Source: Synechococcus lacustris
GTDB lineage: Bacteria; Cyanobacteriota; Cyanobacteriia; PCC-6307; Cyanobiaceae
DNA length: 64,000 nucleotides
Assembly (NCBI GenBank): GCA_903943975.1
Contig: CAJAQB010000012.1
Location: 1 to 64,000, forward strand
Reading direction: 5' to 3'
Position 1 is the first letter of the stretch. The number at the start of each line of letters is the position of its first letter. Of the stretch, positions 18,148 through 26,020 are shown piece by piece. The notes under the pieces are model-generated. The model was not told the DNA's origin. It saw nothing but the letters and a program-made list of their open reading frames with translations, and did not search any database. Both the position numbers and the translations under genes were made by a program.

Positions 18148-18929
18148 ACCTGGCTTTGGCTCTGGAGCCAGGCGGCCACCAGGCCCCCCAGGTCGTGCGG
18201 TTGGGCCTCCGCCTGCACCCGCCCCAGCAGCTCCTGGCAAACCGCACTGGTTTGGGGGCCGATCGAAATCACCGCCACCGGCGCCAGCAGCTGCCGCCAG
18301 CGGGCGCCGAAATGGGCCTGCAGCAGTTGAACGCTGTGGCGCACGGTTTTGCCGCTGCTGAAACAGATCGCCCCCACCTCGCCGGCGGCTAGGGCCGCGG
18401 CGGTGGCCGCCGGCAAGGCCTCCGGACAACGGGATTCATAGGCGGCCACCTCCACCACCCGGGCGCCGGCTTCGCCGAAGGCCTCCGCCAGCAGCGTGCG
18501 GCCGCCGCTTTGCACCCGGGGCAAGAGGATCCGCTGGCCCCAAACCCCCACCGGAAAGTGTTCCAGCAGGCTGTCGGCCACAAAATCTGGTGGCACGAAA
18601 TCGGCCGGGGCCCCCAGCCCCTCCAGGCAGCGGGCGGTTTTACGGCCCACGGCGGCGATGCGCAGGCCCCTGGGCCGGGCGGCCAGGCTGCTGCCCCGCC
18701 GCTGCAGCCGTTGCTCTAAGGCCTGGGCGCCGTTGGCGCTGGAGATCACCAGCCAGTGGAAGCTGTCCAGTTCGGCCAGGGCATCGTCGAGGGGGCCCCA
18801 TTCGTCTGGGGGGCCGATCACCAGGGCGGGCAGGTCGAGCACGGTGGCGCCTGCCGCCTCAAATAAGCGGCGTGCCTCCCCTAGCTGGGTTTCAGCCCGG
18901 GTGAGCACCAGTGTTTGCCCAGGGGCCAT
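18138..18929 (-). CDS. hemD: Uroporphyrinogen-III synthase
   Basis: 263 residues. It closes hydroxymethylbilane to uroporphyrinogen III, the branch step to haem, chlorophyll and B12. The family is weakly conserved, but the order fits: LVLTRAETQLGEARRLFEAAG, then WLVISSANGAQAL, then IAAVGRKTARCLEGLG, VVEVAAYESRCPE, ICFSSGKTVRHSVQLL, and ISIGPQTSAVCQELL, which is the two-domain pattern of HemD. The ATG at 18929 lies 2 bases beyond the stop of the upstream GT2 gene, so the two are co-transcribed. Confidence 0.93.
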   Translation of the reverse strand: MAPGQTLVLTRAETQLGEARRLFEAAGATVLDLPALVIGPPDEWGPLDDALAELDSFHWLVISSANGAQALEQRLQRRGSSLAARPRGLRIAAVGRKTARCLEGLGAPADFVPPDFVADSLLEHFPVGVWGQRILLPRVQSGGRTLLAEAFGEAGARVVEVAAYESRCPEALPAATAAALAAGEVGAICFSSGKTVRHSVQLLQAHFGARWRQLLAPVAVISIGPQTSAVCQELLGRVQAEAQPHDLGGLVAAWLQSQSQVQS

Positions 18930-18931
18930 GG

Positions 18932-20143
18932 TCAGGCGGCGTCCAGTTTCACCAGTTCACCGGCCTTTTGGGCCAGGAGCTCGGCATCCTGGCGGCGCCC
19001 CTGTTCCAGCAGCAGGCCGATGGCAGTGAGGAAGCTGCCGCGGGCGGCGTCGATGTTGCCCCCCAGAAACTGGGCGGCGGCGAGATTTTGGTAGATCTCG
19101 GGATTGCGGGGGGCCAGCTGCAGCGCAGTTTCATAGGCCTCCAGGGCGCCAGCGATGTCGCCGCCCTTGCGCCGGATTAGGCCGAGGTTGTACCAGCCCA
19201 GCATCACTTCCGGCACCTGGCGGGTGGCGGCTTCCGTGAGGGCGGCGGCCTCCTCCAGCTTGTTTTGACGCAGTAGCAGGGCGCCAAGGTTGAGCCGGGC
19301 GGAGATGTTGAGCCGCGGGGCTAGGGGCACCGCCAGGGCGGCCCGGTAGTGCTGTTCCGCCAGGGGTAGGTCGATCTGGCCATGGGCAATGGCCAGGTGC
19401 AGCAGCAGCTCGTAGCGCTCGGCATGGTCGTTGGCGCCGCACTGGGCCAGGCCCAGCTCCAGCAGCTCCACGGCCCGATCCAGCTGGCCGGCTTCGATTT
19501 CCAGGCCGGCCAGCTTGGCGCAGGCATAGGGATCGCCGGGGCGTTCCAGCAGCTCCGCCTCCATGGCCTGGCGCAGCCGCGCCGCCTTGTGACCTGCGAT
19601 CAGCTGATCCGGTTGGTAACCGGTGTGCACCAGGGCCGGTACGGGGCAGTCCACCACCCGCCAATGGGCTTCCTGTTGCTGCAGGGCGATGACGCTGTCG
19701 TCGATCATTGAGTGATAGGCCCGGTTCCAGCGCAGGGCCGGGTGGCGTCGAAACAGGCGGCTCACCAAGGAATAGGGGGCCTGGGCGGCGCCCTCCTCGT
19801 AGCGCAGCAGGTTGATCACCAGCACATCGGGCTGGGCCATCAGCGCTAGGAGCGGCGCCTTGGCATCGGCCAGCAGAAACTCATCGGCATCCAGCACCAA
19901 CACCCAGTCCCCACTCACCAGCTCCAGGGCGCGGTTACGGGCCGGGGCAAAATCGCCGGGCCATTCCATCGTTTCTACCCGCGCCCCGGCCTCGCGGGCC
20001 AGGTCGATGGTGTTGTCGCTGGAGCCGGTGTCGAGCACCAGCAACTCATCGCAGAACCCCTCCACCGACTTCAGGCAGCGGCTGATCTGCGCCTCTTCGT
20101 TGCGCACGATCATCGAGAGGCTGAGCATGCCGACCAGGGTCAA
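18932..20143 (-). CDS. Family 2 glycosyltransferase with TPR tail
   Basis: 403 residues. The N-terminal 200 or so form a GT2 domain: LSLSMIVRNEEAQISRCL, then LLVLDTGSSDNTIDLA, then the metal-binding DADEF and PARNRAL. The C-terminal half is TPR repeats (LGWYNLGLIRRKGGDIAGAL). This layout is common for cyanobacterial protein or polysaccharide glycosyltransferases (SunS/WaaE-like). The substrate is not known. ATG 20143 is used, but Met6 (20128) is equally plausible. It is the first gene of a pair with hemD, 35 bases after the GH3 gene. Confidence 0.88.
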   Translation of the reverse strand: MTLVGMLSLSMIVRNEEAQISRCLKSVEGFCDELLVLDTGSSDNTIDLAREAGARVETMEWPGDFAPARNRALELVSGDWVLVLDADEFLLADAKAPLLALMAQPDVLVINLLRYEEGAAQAPYSLVSRLFRRHPALRWNRAYHSMIDDSVIALQQQEAHWRVVDCPVPALVHTGYQPDQLIAGHKAARLRQAMEAELLERPGDPYACAKLAGLEIEAGQLDRAVELLELGLAQCGANDHAERYELLLHLAIAHGQIDLPLAEQHYRAALAVPLAPRLNISARLNLGALLLRQNKLEEAAALTEAATRQVPEVMLGWYNLGLIRRKGGDIAGALEAYETALQLAPRNPEIYQNLAAAQFLGGNIDAARGSFLTAIGLLLEQGRRQDAELLAQKAGELVKLDAA

Positions 20144-20178
20144 TAGGGCTTGAGGTTAGAAGCCTGGCCCGAAAGGGC

Positions 20179-21777
20179 TCAGTCTGTGAAGCCCCCCTCG
20201 TGGGGGTCGCTCCCGAGGCCGAGGCTTTGCAGCGCCAGGGCCTGGGCCGCCGGCATCTGGCCGGGGCTGTAGGCCGCCGGCAGGGTCTGGGGCAGCAGTG
20301 GCTGCAGTTCGGCCCAGAGGTAGGGGCTGCCGTACACCACCAGCCCCGCCAGGCGCCCGGCCTCCAGAAGGCTTTGCACCACGCTGGCCCAAGCCCCCCC
20401 GGCGCCGGCACTGCCGCGGAAGGGGTTGCCCCGCACAAACAGCTGCAGCAGCACCGGGCCCGGCGGCAGTGTTTCCAGGTTTAGGGGCTGGCTGCGGTCG
20501 TCGAGCACCAGGGCTTGGAAACCGGCGGCCTGGGGCCGCAACAGGGCCGGGGCCGCCAGGGGGAGGAAGCCGCAGCCGAGGCTGCTGTCGATGCGGATCA
20601 AGTTCACCCCTGATTCCTGCAAAACAGACCTGCCCTGTAAAACAGACCTGCCCTGCCGCTGCAAGCTGAGCTCCAGCAGTTCTTGGGCCAGGGCCCGGTG
20701 GGGGGCCTCCGCCTGGGCCAGTTGCTCCAGGGCCCCAGCGGCCTCGGCCGGGGGCGGCGTGCAGCGCCGTAGGGCCCGCTGGCGCCGTTCCAGGCTCTGC
20801 TCCAGCCGCTCCTGGGGCCAGCGGCCCTGCTGGAAGCCCTGCTCCAGGGCATCAAGGGCAGCAGCTACATCGGCGGGCATCAGGATCAGGTCGGCCCCTG
20901 CTTCAAAGGCCAGGGCGGCGGCTTCCCCGGCGCCGTAGTGGCCGGCAATCGCTTCCATCACCAGGGCATCGGTTACCACCAACCCCTGGAAGCCCAGGTC
21001 CTGGCGCAACAGCTGGCTCAGCACCGCCGCCGAGAGGGTGGCGGGTCGCTGGGGATCGAGGGCCGGCAGTTGTAGGTGGGCGGTCATCACTGAGGCCACC
21101 CCCGCGGCGATCGCCGCCCGGAAGGGCACAAACTCCACCGCCTCAAGTCGTTCGCGGCTGTGGGGCAGCAGCGGTAATTCCAGGTGGGAATCGCCGCTGC
21201 TGTCCCCATGGCCAGGGAAGTGTTTGGCGCAGCCCAGCACCCCCTGCTGCTGCAGCCCCTCCAGGAAGGCCGTGGCCAGGGCGGCGGCGGCGGCGGCCGT
21301 TTCCCCCCAGGCCCGCACGTTGATCACCGGGTTGGCCGGGTTGTTGTTTACGTCGCACACGGGCGCCAGCACCCAGTTGAGCCCCAACAGCTGGGCCTCC
21401 CGGCCGGTGCAGGCCCCATAGGCCCGGGCCAGGGCCTCGGCCCGTTCTGGATCGCGGCGCCAGAGGGGATCGAGGGCGAGGGGGGGCACCAGCCAGCTGG
21501 CCCCTTCAAAGCGTTGGCCTACGCCCTCCTCCACATCGGCGCAGAGCAGCAAGCGTTGCTCGGCGCTGGGCCCGGCCCAGTGCTGCAGTTGGCGGCAACG
21601 CAGGGCCAGATCAGCGGCGCTGCCCCCCAGCAGGATTACGCCCCCCAGCCCCTCGGCCAACCAGCGCCGCAGCTCAGCGTTGCTGGCCTCCCAGCGGGGG
21701 TAACGCCGTTGGCTGTCGCTGGCGAAGCCACTGGCCCGCAGCACCAGCAGCTGGGCCAGTTGGCGCCGCAGGCTCAT
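20179..21777 (-). CDS. Family 3 glycoside hydrolase, NagZ-like
   Basis: 532 residues. Family marks are [26 protein letters not shown], the active-site helper [18 protein letters not shown], and the nucleophile region [11 protein letters not shown] (Asp in TDAL). It probably removes beta-N-acetylglucosamine from muropeptides or other glycans. The C-terminal domain is longer than in NagZ of enterobacteria, as in other cyanobacterial homologues. A tandem 18-bp duplication (20621-20655) adds QGRSVL twice in the C-terminal part. The start overlaps the rbfA stop by 4 bases. Confidence 0.9.
   Translation of the reverse strand: MSLRRQLAQLLVLRASGFASDSQRRYPRWEASNAELRRWLAEGLGGVILLGGSAADLALRCRQLQHWAGPSAEQRLLLCADVEEGVGQRFEGASWLVPPLALDPLWRRDPERAEALARAYGACTGREAQLLGLNWVLAPVCDVNNNPANPVINVRAWGETAAAAAALATAFLEGLQQQGVLGCAKHFPGHGDSSGDSHLELPLLPHSRERLEAVEFVPFRAAIAAGVASVMTAHLQLPALDPQRPATLSAAVLSQLLRQDLGFQGLVVTDALVMEAIAGHYGAGEAAALAFEAGADLILMPADVAAALDALEQGFQQGRWPQERLEQSLERRQRALRRCTPPPAEAAGALEQLAQAEAPHRALAQELLELSLQRQGRSVLQGRSVLQESGVNLIRIDSSLGCGFLPLAAPALLRPQAAGFQALVLDDRSQPLNLETLPPGPVLLQLFVRGNPFRGSAGAGGAWASVVQSLLEAGRLAGLVVYGSPYLWAELQPLLPQTLPAAYSPGQMPAAQALALQSLGLGSDPHEGGFTD
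20621..20655. repeat. 18-bp tandem duplication
   Basis: AAAACAGACCTGCCCTG occurs at 20621-20637 and 20639-20655, separated by one T. It is in frame inside the GH3 gene. Confidence 0.92.
21106..21115. repeat. HIP1 site
   Basis: GGCGATCGCC within the GH3 hydrolase gene. Confidence 0.85.
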
Positions 21778-22169
21778 GGCAGGTCGTTGCCTTCCGGCAC
21801 CGGGCCCCGCTCCTGGCGTTCCTGTTCGAGGTTGTTGAGCAATCCCAAGATCTCCACCCCCTTGGCGAGCCCCTTGTCGTGCTGAAAGATCAGTTCAGGG
21901 GTGCGCCGCATTTTCATGCGCCGGCTCAGTTCGCCGCGCAGGAAGGGGGCCGCCGAGCGCAGACCTTCCATGGCTAGGGCCTGGTCGGGTTCACTGCCGT
22001 AGATGCTTACAAACACCTTGCAGTGCTGCAGGTCACCAGCCACCACCACGTTGGTGATGCTCACCATGCCAAGGCTTACCCGCTCATCGCGCACGCCATT
22101 CACCAATAGGTCGCTCATCTCCCTGCGGATCAGAGAGGCCACCCGTTCCACCCGCCGTCCTTGGGCCAT
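21774..22169 (-). CDS. rbfA: Ribosome-binding factor A
   Basis: 131 residues. It binds the 30S subunit and helps mature the 5' end of 16S rRNA. The KH-like fold is recognisable from [18 protein letters not shown], then [29 protein letters not shown], then [19 protein letters not shown]. Length is normal for cyanobacteria. It starts 3 bases after the DUF751 stop and overlaps the GH3 start by 4, so the minus-strand run from DUF751 to GH3 and perhaps to hemD is likely one operon. Confidence 0.96.
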   Translation of the reverse strand: MAQGRRVERVASLIRREMSDLLVNGVRDERVSLGMVSITNVVVAGDLQHCKVFVSIYGSEPDQALAMEGLRSAAPFLRGELSRRMKMRRTPELIFQHDKGLAKGVEILGLLNNLEQERQERGPVPEGNDLP

Positions 22170-22172
22170 TAC

Positions 22173-22379
22173 CTATGCCGCCGGCACTGGTGTCACCATC
22201 GCATGCAGCACCAGCGCCAGGCTGAGCACGCCACTCACCGCCGCCCCCACCAGGGCCACGGCGGTCACCGGGTTACGGGTCCGGGCCAGCAATGGTTCGA
22301 GCACCGATAGGGCCACCCCTAGCCCGAAAGCAACCAGGTAACGGGGGTAGCGGATCACATTGACGAAGAAGTCCCTCAT
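22173..22379 (-). CDS. DUF751 (Ycf33-like) membrane protein
   Basis: 68 residues with two hydrophobic spans. The start MRDFFVNVIRYPRYLVAFGL and the following LEPLLARTRNPVTAV match the cyanobacterial and plastid Ycf33/DUF751 family; function unknown. The frame is open to 22688, but that region lies antisense in the GST gene, so ATG 22379 is chosen. It heads the rbfA run and is divergent from the GST gene with 54 bases between. Confidence 0.88.
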   Translation of the reverse strand: MRDFFVNVIRYPRYLVAFGLGVALSVLEPLLARTRNPVTAVALVGAAVSGVLSLALVLHAMVTPVPAA

Positions 22380-22433
22380 CGTGTCTTCATCTGTGCTCGC
22401 TACTCTGCCGCCATATGGTCCCGTCTTGATCTG

Positions 22434-23162
22434 ATGGAGCTTTTTCAGTTCCGCCATTCCGCCTTCTGCGAAAAGGTGCGGCTGGTGTTGGCCGCCAAGG
22501 CCGTTAGTTACGACGTAAACGAAGTGGTGCCGGGCCTTGGCCAGTGGGAGCTGTTCCGGCTCTCGGGCCAGCGCCAGGTGCCGCTGTTGCGGGATGGCAA
22601 CGAGTTGATCGCTGATTCCAGCGCCATTGCCCTGTACCTGGAGGCCCGCTTCCCCGAACCGGCCCTGCTGCCCCCAGACCCCGCCCAACGGGCCCAGGTG
22701 CTGCTGCTGGAGGACTGGGCCGACACCGCCCTGGCCAGTGGTGCCCGCATGGCCCTGCTCCAGGGGGTTGCCGAAGATCCGCTCCTGCGGGCGGCCCTGT
22801 TGCCAGACGCCACCCCGGCGGTCCTGAGGAACCTGGTGGGGGCCGTACCCGCTGATCTACTCGGGGGAGTTAGTCAGTTTTTGCGGCCGGAACGGCAGCA
22901 CTTGCTTGCTGCCCTTGAACAACTCACCAGCCTGTTGAGCGTTCAGCCGTACCTGGTGGGGGATCGCCCCAGCCTGGCGGACCTGGCGGTGGCGGCCCAG
23001 CTCTATCTGTTGAAGTTTCCGGCCGCGGCTGGCCTGGAGTTGGCGGCCAGGGGGGTGGCGGGCATCGCCGATCAAGCCCAATTTGAGCCGTTGTTTGCCT
23101 GGCGGGATGGGCTTTATCGCACGCTGCAGCGCCCGCTTCAGAGCTCTACGGGGCTCGGCTGA
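22434..23162 (+). CDS. Glutathione S-transferase family protein
   Basis: 242 residues. An N-terminal thioredoxin-like domain (LFQFRHSAFCEKVRLVLAAK) has a Ser/Cys candidate for the active site, followed by the cis-Pro segment RQVPLLRDGNELIADSSAI typical of GSTs. The C-terminal domain is all-helical (SLADLAVAAQLYLLKF holds the conserved N-capping Asp). It probably conjugates or reduces small electrophiles with glutathione. The stop overlaps the start of the next gene by one base. Confidence 0.9.
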   Translation: MELFQFRHSAFCEKVRLVLAAKAVSYDVNEVVPGLGQWELFRLSGQRQVPLLRDGNELIADSSAIALYLEARFPEPALLPPDPAQRAQVLLLEDWADTALASGARMALLQGVAEDPLLRAALLPDATPAVLRNLVGAVPADLLGGVSQFLRPERQHLLAALEQLTSLLSVQPYLVGDRPSLADLAVAAQLYLLKFPAAAGLELAARGVAGIADQAQFEPLFAWRDGLYRTLQRPLQSSTGLG

Positions 23163-23416
23163 TGTCTGATCCGCTGATCAGGGCCCTGGACCACTACGTG
23201 GTGCTGGATCCGGCCGGGGCGGAGCAGATCCTCACGGCGGCCGCCACCGAGGCCTGGTTGCTAACCCAGCTGCAACGGCTGCCGGCCCCGCCGGAGGATT
23301 TAGCCGCCCTGGCCAGCGACCAGGAGCGGGTGCAGCGACTGCTCAACACCGCCTGCGCCCTGGAGCTGGAGCCGGGGCTCACGGTGCAGTGGTTTGCGGT
23401 GCGGATCGAGCCTTGA
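23162..23416 (+). CDS. Small hypothetical protein
   Basis: 84 residues, soluble and acidic, with no motif I recognise: ALDHYVVLDPAGAEQILTAA, then a helical middle and QWFAVRIEP at the end. The ATG overlaps the GST stop as TGATG, so it is probably real and coupled to GST. The 3' end overlaps aroK by 38 bases tail-to-tail. Confidence 0.62.
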   Translation: MSDPLIRALDHYVVLDPAGAEQILTAAATEAWLLTQLQRLPAPPEDLAALASDQERVQRLLNTACALELEPGLTVQWFAVRIEP

Positions 23417-23948
23417 GCAGCGGCGGCAGCCCCTCGAGAATCTGTGCCACCACTGTTTCGGGGCCGCCGCAGCCAGCGTTCACCTGGAGATCTGCCTGGC
23501 CATAGAGGGGGCGCCGTTCCTCTAGTAGTTGCGGCAACCGGTTCAGCAGCGGCCGCGGGGTGGGGTCCGCCTGCAGCCGGGCCAGCAGCAGCTCCTCCGC
23601 CACATCCAGCCAAATCACCACCCCCTGCTGCAGTTCGCCCCAGTTGGCGGTGGTGGTAACTACGCCGCCGCCGGTGGCCACCACGAGCGAATGCCACTGG
23701 GAGATCTGTTGCAGCACCTGGCGTTCTAGGGCGCGGAAGCCCGCCTCGCCATCGCGGCTAAAGATCTCTGGGATCGGGCAGCCGGCCGCCTGGCTGATCA
23801 CCGCATCGGCATCGATAAAGCGATAGCCCAGGGCCGTGGCCAGGGCTGGTCCCACTGTGCTTTTGCCGCTGCCCATCATCCCCACCAGGTAGAGGTTGAG
23901 GCCCTGCAGCCGCTCAGCCAGGGACGGGACAGAATCCTTAGGATGCAT
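23379..23948 (-). CDS. aroK: Shikimate kinase
   Basis: 189 residues. It phosphorylates shikimate in aromatic amino-acid synthesis. The P-loop is GMMGSGKST (about residues 23-31), the substrate Asp is in FIDADAVI, and VVATGGGVV and RPLLNRL (lid arginine) are present. The open frame reaches GTG/ATG-type codons up to 23978, but ATG 23948 matches the family N-terminus (LNLYLVGMMG after a short lead). It is divergent from the PTPS gene with about 20 bases between. Confidence 0.95.
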   Translation of the reverse strand: MHPKDSVPSLAERLQGLNLYLVGMMGSGKSTVGPALATALGYRFIDADAVISQAAGCPIPEIFSRDGEAGFRALERQVLQQISQWHSLVVATGGGVVTTTANWGELQQGVVIWLDVAEELLLARLQADPTPRPLLNRLPQLLEERRPLYGQADLQVNAGCGGPETVVAQILEGLPPLLKARSAPQTTAP

Positions 23949-23968
23949 GCGCTTTATCAGCCTTAACA

Positions 23969-24871
23969 GTGGCAGCACAGGTGATCGGGCATGCTGCCAC
24001 GGCCCAACTTTCCCCCCACGGCAAAGGTCGCCCCTGTGTGATCACCCGCCGGGCCTGTTTCAGTGCCAGCCACCACTACTGGTTGCCGGAACTGTCTGCG
24101 GTGGAGAACCAGCGGCTTTTTGGTGACTGCAGCATTGCCCCAGGCCACGGCCATAACTACGAACTAATTGTTTCGATGGGGGGGGGGCTCGATGGCGATG
24201 GCATGGTGCTCAACCTTTCCCAGGTGAAACATGCCATCCGCGAGCAGGTAACTGCCCAGCTGGATTTCCGCTGCCTCAATGGGGTGTGGCCGGAATTCGA
24301 TCTGAATCGGCCGGAGGCCTGGTTGCCCACCACCGAGGCGCTGCTCCATGGGATCTGGCAGCGGCTGGCCCCCCAGCTGCCGCTCACCGCCCTGCGGCTC
24401 TACGAACAACCCACCCTCTGGGCCGATTACCTCGGCAATGCCATGGAAGCTTTCCTCACCGTTCGCAGTCATTTCTCCGCCGCCCATCGCCTGGCCCGGC
24501 CGGAATTGAGCCAGGCCGAAAACGAAGCGATCTACGGCAAATGTGCCCGCCCCCATGGCCATGGCCACAACTATTTCCTCGATGTGACCGTGCGCGGGGA
24601 GATCGATCGCCGCACCGGCATGGTCTGTGACTTGGCCGCCCTGCAGCAGGCGGTGTCAGACGAAGTGCTGGAACCCTTCGACCACAGCTTCCTGAACAAA
24701 GACGTGCCCTTTTTTGAAACCTGTGTGCCCACGGCGGAAAATATCGCCCTGCACATTGCCGACCGCCTCAAGGCTCCGGTGGCAGCCCTCGGGGCCGCCC
24801 TGCACAAGGTGCACCTGCAGGAAAGCCCGAATAATGCCGCTGAGGTTTATCTCGAACCGGCCCAGGTGTGA
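23969..24871 (+). CDS. Double-domain 6-pyruvoyl/6-carboxy-tetrahydropterin synthase-like protein
   Basis: 300 residues made of two PTPS/QueD domains in tandem. The C-terminal copy (about 162-300) has all active-site parts: zinc histidines in FSAAHR and HGHGHNY, Cys192 in KCARPHG, the DH dyad (Asp238-His239 in FDHSFLN), and Glu in PTAENI. The N-terminal copy (about 28-150) keeps the zinc histidines and Cys54, but has LDFRCLN where the dyad should be, so its catalytic His is Phe100. Either it is a regulatory or substrate-binding half, or it does another reaction. GTG 23969 is used as the start, with GTG 24038 possible. The stop overlaps the next gene by 4 bases. Confidence 0.85.
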   Translation: MAAQVIGHAATAQLSPHGKGRPCVITRRACFSASHHYWLPELSAVENQRLFGDCSIAPGHGHNYELIVSMGGGLDGDGMVLNLSQVKHAIREQVTAQLDFRCLNGVWPEFDLNRPEAWLPTTEALLHGIWQRLAPQLPLTALRLYEQPTLWADYLGNAMEAFLTVRSHFSAAHRLARPELSQAENEAIYGKCARPHGHGHNYFLDVTVRGEIDRRTGMVCDLAALQQAVSDEVLEPFDHSFLNKDVPFFETCVPTAENIALHIADRLKAPVAALGAALHKVHLQESPNNAAEVYLEPAQV

Positions 24872-25539
24872 GCTGGCTGCGGCTGGTGTTGGCGGTGAGC
24901 CTTGACGGTCGGCTTGCCCCCCCCGCCGGTGGTGCCGCCCAGCTGGGGGGGCCGGCTGATCGGCGGGTGCTGGAGGAGGCCCTGGCCTGGGCCGATGCCT
25001 GCCTGCTGGGGGCCGGCACGCTGCGGGCCCATGGCAGCAGTTGTTTGATTCACGAACCCGACCTGCTGGCCCAGCGGTTGGCCCGCGGGGCTGCGGCCCA
25101 ACCGCCGCTGCTGTTGGTGAGCCGCAGCGCTGAGCCCGCTGGCTTGGATCCCAGCTGGCCCTTCTGGCGTCAACCCTTTGAGCGCTGGTTGCTGGCCCCT
25201 GAAGCCGCCGCCGGTGGGCCGGCGCCTGGCTTCCAGCGCCAGTTGCTGCTGGACAGCTGGCCGGGCCTGCTGGGGCGCTTGGCCGAGGAGGGCCTGGGGC
25301 GGCTGCTGCTGCTCGGCGGCGCCCAATTGGCTGGATCGCTGCTGGCCGCAGGGCTGGTGCAGGAGTTGCAGCTCACGCTTTGCCCGCTGGTGCTGGGGGG
25401 CCCCCATACCTGGCTGCCGCTGGAGCTGGAGCTGCAGCCGAACCACTGGACCCTGGTGGAACAGCGGCTGCTGGGGGCCGGGGCCGGCCCCGGCTCAGGG
25501 GAATTGCTGCTGCGTTATCAACGCACGGGAAATTGTTGA
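24868..25539 (+). CDS. RibD C-terminal-type reductase
   Basis: 223 residues related to the reductase half of RibD (dihydrofolate-reductase fold): LRLVLAVSLDGRLAP, LLGAGTLRAHG, LLLLGGAQLAGSLLAAGLV, ELQLTLCPLVLGG. There is no deaminase domain, so it would reduce a pyrimidine or pterin ribityl/ribosyl intermediate with NADPH. Its 4-base overlap with the pterin-synthase-like gene suggests a shared pterin or deazapurine pathway; this is inference. The GTG start at 24868 is the only one that fits the overlap. The 3' end overlaps the next gene by 22 bases. Confidence 0.85.
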   Translation: MSWLRLVLAVSLDGRLAPPAGGAAQLGGPADRRVLEEALAWADACLLGAGTLRAHGSSCLIHEPDLLAQRLARGAAAQPPLLLVSRSAEPAGLDPSWPFWRQPFERWLLAPEAAAGGPAPGFQRQLLLDSWPGLLGRLAEEGLGRLLLLGGAQLAGSLLAAGLVQELQLTLCPLVLGGPHTWLPLELELQPNHWTLVEQRLLGAGAGPGSGELLLRYQRTGNC

Positions 25540-25904
25540 TCCCAGCTGGGTTTTGCCGTTTCCATTAGGCGACTCAGGCACACGGAGGCCACCCCCATGC
25601 TGGCGGGGCCCACCCGGCCGGCCATCGCCTCTGCCACCACCTGGGCGAGGTTGCCGCTGCGTTCAATTTCTTGCACCACGCAAACGCTGGCCGGTCGGGC
25701 TAGCTCGGCGCACATGCCCTGCAGGGCGGCAAAGCTGCCTTCCGCCTTGCCCACGGCCTTCTGGCATTCCCGGGTCATCTGGGCCTCCACCTGGGGCCGC
25801 ACCATGCCCAGCAAGGCGCTACTCACCAGGGGAACCTGGGCGAATAGCAGGGGCAGGGAAAGCAGGCCGGCGACCATGGTTAGTAGTAATAGTGCCTTAA
25901 GCAT
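25518..25904 (-). CDS. Secreted or membrane-anchored protein of unknown function
   Basis: 128 residues. An N-terminal hydrophobic segment (MLKALLLLTMVAGLLSLPLL) acts as signal peptide or anchor. Four cysteines (RECQKAV, GMCAEL, SVCVVQ, SVCLSR) in the periplasmic part suggest two disulfide bonds. No family is recognised; conserved small exported proteins of this kind occur in picocyanobacteria. ATG 25904 is preferred to 25931 because the signal peptide then starts cleanly. Confidence 0.68.
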   Translation of the reverse strand: MLKALLLLTMVAGLLSLPLLFAQVPLVSSALLGMVRPQVEAQMTRECQKAVGKAEGSFAALQGMCAELARPASVCVVQEIERSGNLAQVVAEAMAGRVGPASMGVASVCLSRLMETAKPSWDQQFPVR

Positions 25905-25975
25905 GGCGCAGCCCCAGCAGTCCTGCAGCACTGCTTAGCTTCTGCAGCAACTTCCCCAGCCCAGGACCCCTGTCG

Positions 25976-26020
25976 GTGGAAAACGTTGAGGTGGAAAACG
26001 GCCAACTGGAAAACGGGCTC
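25976..26020. repeat. 15-bp triplicate at a start codon
   Basis: Three 15-base units, GTGGAAAACGTTGAG, GTGGAAAACGGCCAA and CTGGAAAACGGGCTC, cover the presumed start of the acyltransferase gene. Two units begin with GTG, so either could be the true start. Confidence 0.85.
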
